Source of the DNA: Nitrososphaerota archaeon
GTDB taxonomy: Archaea; Thermoproteota; Bathyarchaeia; Bathyarchaeales; Bathycorpusculaceae
Assembly (NCBI GenBank): GCA_031282985.1
Contig: JAITCR010000130.1
Location: 1 to 7,488, forward strand
Direction of reading: 5' to 3'
Length of the DNA stretch: 7,488 nucleotides
Below are positions 6,388-7,488 of the stretch, in pieces. The stretch's first letter is position 1, and the number at the start of each line of letters is the position of its first letter. A program made the translations under genes and the position numbers. The notes under the pieces were generated by a model. The model was not told the DNA's origin. It did not search any database and saw only the letters and a program-made list of their open reading frames with translations.

Positions 6388-7290
6388 TTACAACGTGCCA
6401 TTATGAATCTTCACATGACAACTACGGCAAACAACCAGAGTTTTACGTCTAATCGCCCCCATAACAACCACCCAATCAGGCGGAGTACGACCATGCTTAC
6501 GATACTTCTGCACAATATCCTTCAATTTCCGCACATGATGAACCTCCATACCACCACAATCAGCACCACACAACTCACAACAGTCCGTATTAAGACGCTT
6601 AAGCAACTGCCCACCCACAAATACCTGACCAAAAACATCAGACACCTCAGTAAGCGGCTGCTCAACTCTTTTCAAGCTATCATTAAAATATGTCATAGTA
6701 TGCATACCAGCCTTGGTTTCATATTGCACACCCACAATATGCCGCGTACCAGTACCCACCTTACGTGGAACCTCTACACCATATTTACCAAAAACAGCCC
6801 CAATAGCGGATTTTTCTTTACGAGCTATAGTCTTCAACATACTGACATAGTGATAGTATTTGAACATCGACAGTCGTCTACCCACATTTATAGCAAGACA
6901 ATAATAATTATACAGACCTCGAATCTCTGCATTATACATACAGGTAATGTCCAAAACTGGATAATTACATCTCGCCAAAAAATGATAGACTTTTCCACAT
7001 CTACAAAACAGCTTCAACTTATCCCTAATTACCTGACTGGGAACCAAAAGCTGAATCTGCCCATTTACTGACCTTTTCATACGACCAAGTGAGTCTTTGG
7101 CTATTTTGGTATTGCAATGTGCTTTTGCAATCTCATAACCCAAAAACAAAACATGGTCTTGCGCAAGATTCGTAATTAGAGTCTTCTGCTGATTTAGCTC
7201 CAAGTCAAGCTTTTGTTTCATAAAACAAGCTATCTTTTCTTTGATTTCAGCTGCAAGTGCCTTACTTCCTATAACGCCAACCAAAAAATC
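6388..7290 (-). pseudogene. ltrA-like: Outer intron RT/maturase, C-terminal fragment
   Basis: About 300 codons of a second, divergent group II intron protein. It begins at the second Asp of the YADD box (DFLVGVIGSK); everything upstream in the RT domain (fingers, palm, first YADD Asp) is absent. The thumb/X domain is present, with FLGYEIAKAH and YNAEIRGLYNYYC, where the inner copy has its second stop. The HNH endonuclease domain is intact, with CELC, MEVHHVRKLKD, CRSCHVKIHNG. Upstream in frame there is a TAA five codons before the Asp, so no longer protein exists. A TTG at 7284 could start translation, but no ribosome-binding site supports it. A fragment without the RT core cannot do reverse transcription. 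Whether the X domain alone retains maturase activity cannot be judged from sequence. Confidence 0.85.
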
Positions 7291-7488
7291 GAGAGTGTTA
7301 AGTTAGGAATGACGCAAATTGATCTGGAGTTCCGTTTACCCGGAAGCGAGCAAATAATAACACAGTGAAATCAACCATTGTTTACACCGTGAAAATATGC
7401 AAGCCTTCCTACGAAAACAACCAAACCAGACCTCTGACGAAAAATATTCCACTCAACACCATAGACCTCTGCTTTAGTCTACACCAAA
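7291..7488 (-). ncRNA. Outer intron ribozyme part (end of domains I-III, domain IV 5' strand)
   Basis: No coding sequence is present. CTAAAG (7477-7472) and GTCTATGGTG (7466-7457) match the inner intron's ribozyme block almost exactly in spacing, which identifies this as the region before domain IV. GTCATTCCTAA (7313-7303) is the presumed domain IV 5' strand. Twelve nt later the RT fragment begins in mid-motif, marking the deletion junction. Confidence 0.7.

Larger units (their letters stand above)
3819..7488 (-). mobile_element. Outer group II intron, 5' truncated by window edge, interrupted by inner intron
   Basis: A minus-strand group II intron whose 5' end lies beyond the right edge. In order it shows the end of its 5' ribozyme part (7488-7314), a putative domain IV 5' strand (7313-7303), a C-terminal RT fragment (7290-6388), the domain IV 3' strand (6378-6368) and the first 20 nt of domain V (6363-6344). 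After the inner intron come the last 14 nt of domain V (3894-3881), then domain VI to a 3' end CUAYUCUAC-like at 3819. Homology to the inner intron anchors the 5' part: both carry CTAAAG, a 5-6 nt gap, then GTCTATGGTG (7477-7457 here, 5951-5930 in the inner). By comparison with the inner intron, its 5' end should lie roughly 0.4 kb past the window. It cannot fold a working domain V unless the inner intron is removed, and its RT is a remnant. Confidence 0.85.

Noticed and set aside
6403..7071. 222-codon plus-strand open frame
   Set aside because: It is antisense to the outer RT X and HNH domains, which carry clear family motifs. Its Thr/His/Leu-rich composition reflects the G-poor plus strand.
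6368..7313. 11-bp inverted repeats as the ends of an insertion sequence or invertible segment
   Set aside because: Their positions next to domain V and before the ORF match a domain IV base stem, and the inner intron has an equivalent pair. There is no transposase and no sign of target duplication.

Overview
The window is AT-rich and every supportable gene reads on the minus strand. Low G+C, strong GGAG/GGGAGG ribosome-binding sites and the gene families point to a low-GC bacterium, probably a Bacillota (Clostridia-like) accessory region. That is an inference; no species-diagnostic gene is present.

Right half (about 3819 to 7488, running off the right edge): two group II introns on the minus strand, one nested in the other. 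The inner intron (6343 to 3895, about 2.45 kb) is complete end to end. It has a GUGCG 5' end, a structured 5' ribozyme part, a reverse transcriptase/maturase/HNH-endonuclease gene, domain V, domain VI and an AC 3' end. It sits inside domain V of the outer intron. Removing it rejoins 20 nt (6363-6344) to 14 nt (3894-3881) and rebuilds a 34-nt domain V hairpin with a GAAA tetraloop, followed by the outer domain VI and a 3' end at 3819. The six exon bases before the inner intron (GAAACU) pair perfectly with an AGUUUC in the inner 5' domain, as expected of IBS1/EBS1. The target is therefore the domain V tetraloop and its 3' flank. This is a bacterial twintron arrangement.

Both introns look disabled as autonomous elements. 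The inner RT keeps one reading frame but has two in-frame stops, YCGD in place of YADD, and HY in place of HH in the nuclease motif. The outer intron lost about 0.9 kb: its putative domain IV 5' strand lies 12 nt from the second Asp codon of its YADD box, leaving only the C-terminal half of its RT.

Left half: downstream of the twintron in the same direction come a Schlafen/AlbA_2-type regulator with a GHKL-like ATPase region and a winged helix (3592-2243), a HAD-superfamily phosphatase (1906-914) and a DUF5662 protein (768-202). The intergenic gaps (about 336 and 145 bp) make these separate or loosely linked transcription units rather than a tight operon. Nothing joins them to the introns beyond strand and position. 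The outer intron's 3' exon is the leader of the AlbA_2 gene, so transcription through the introns could reach it.
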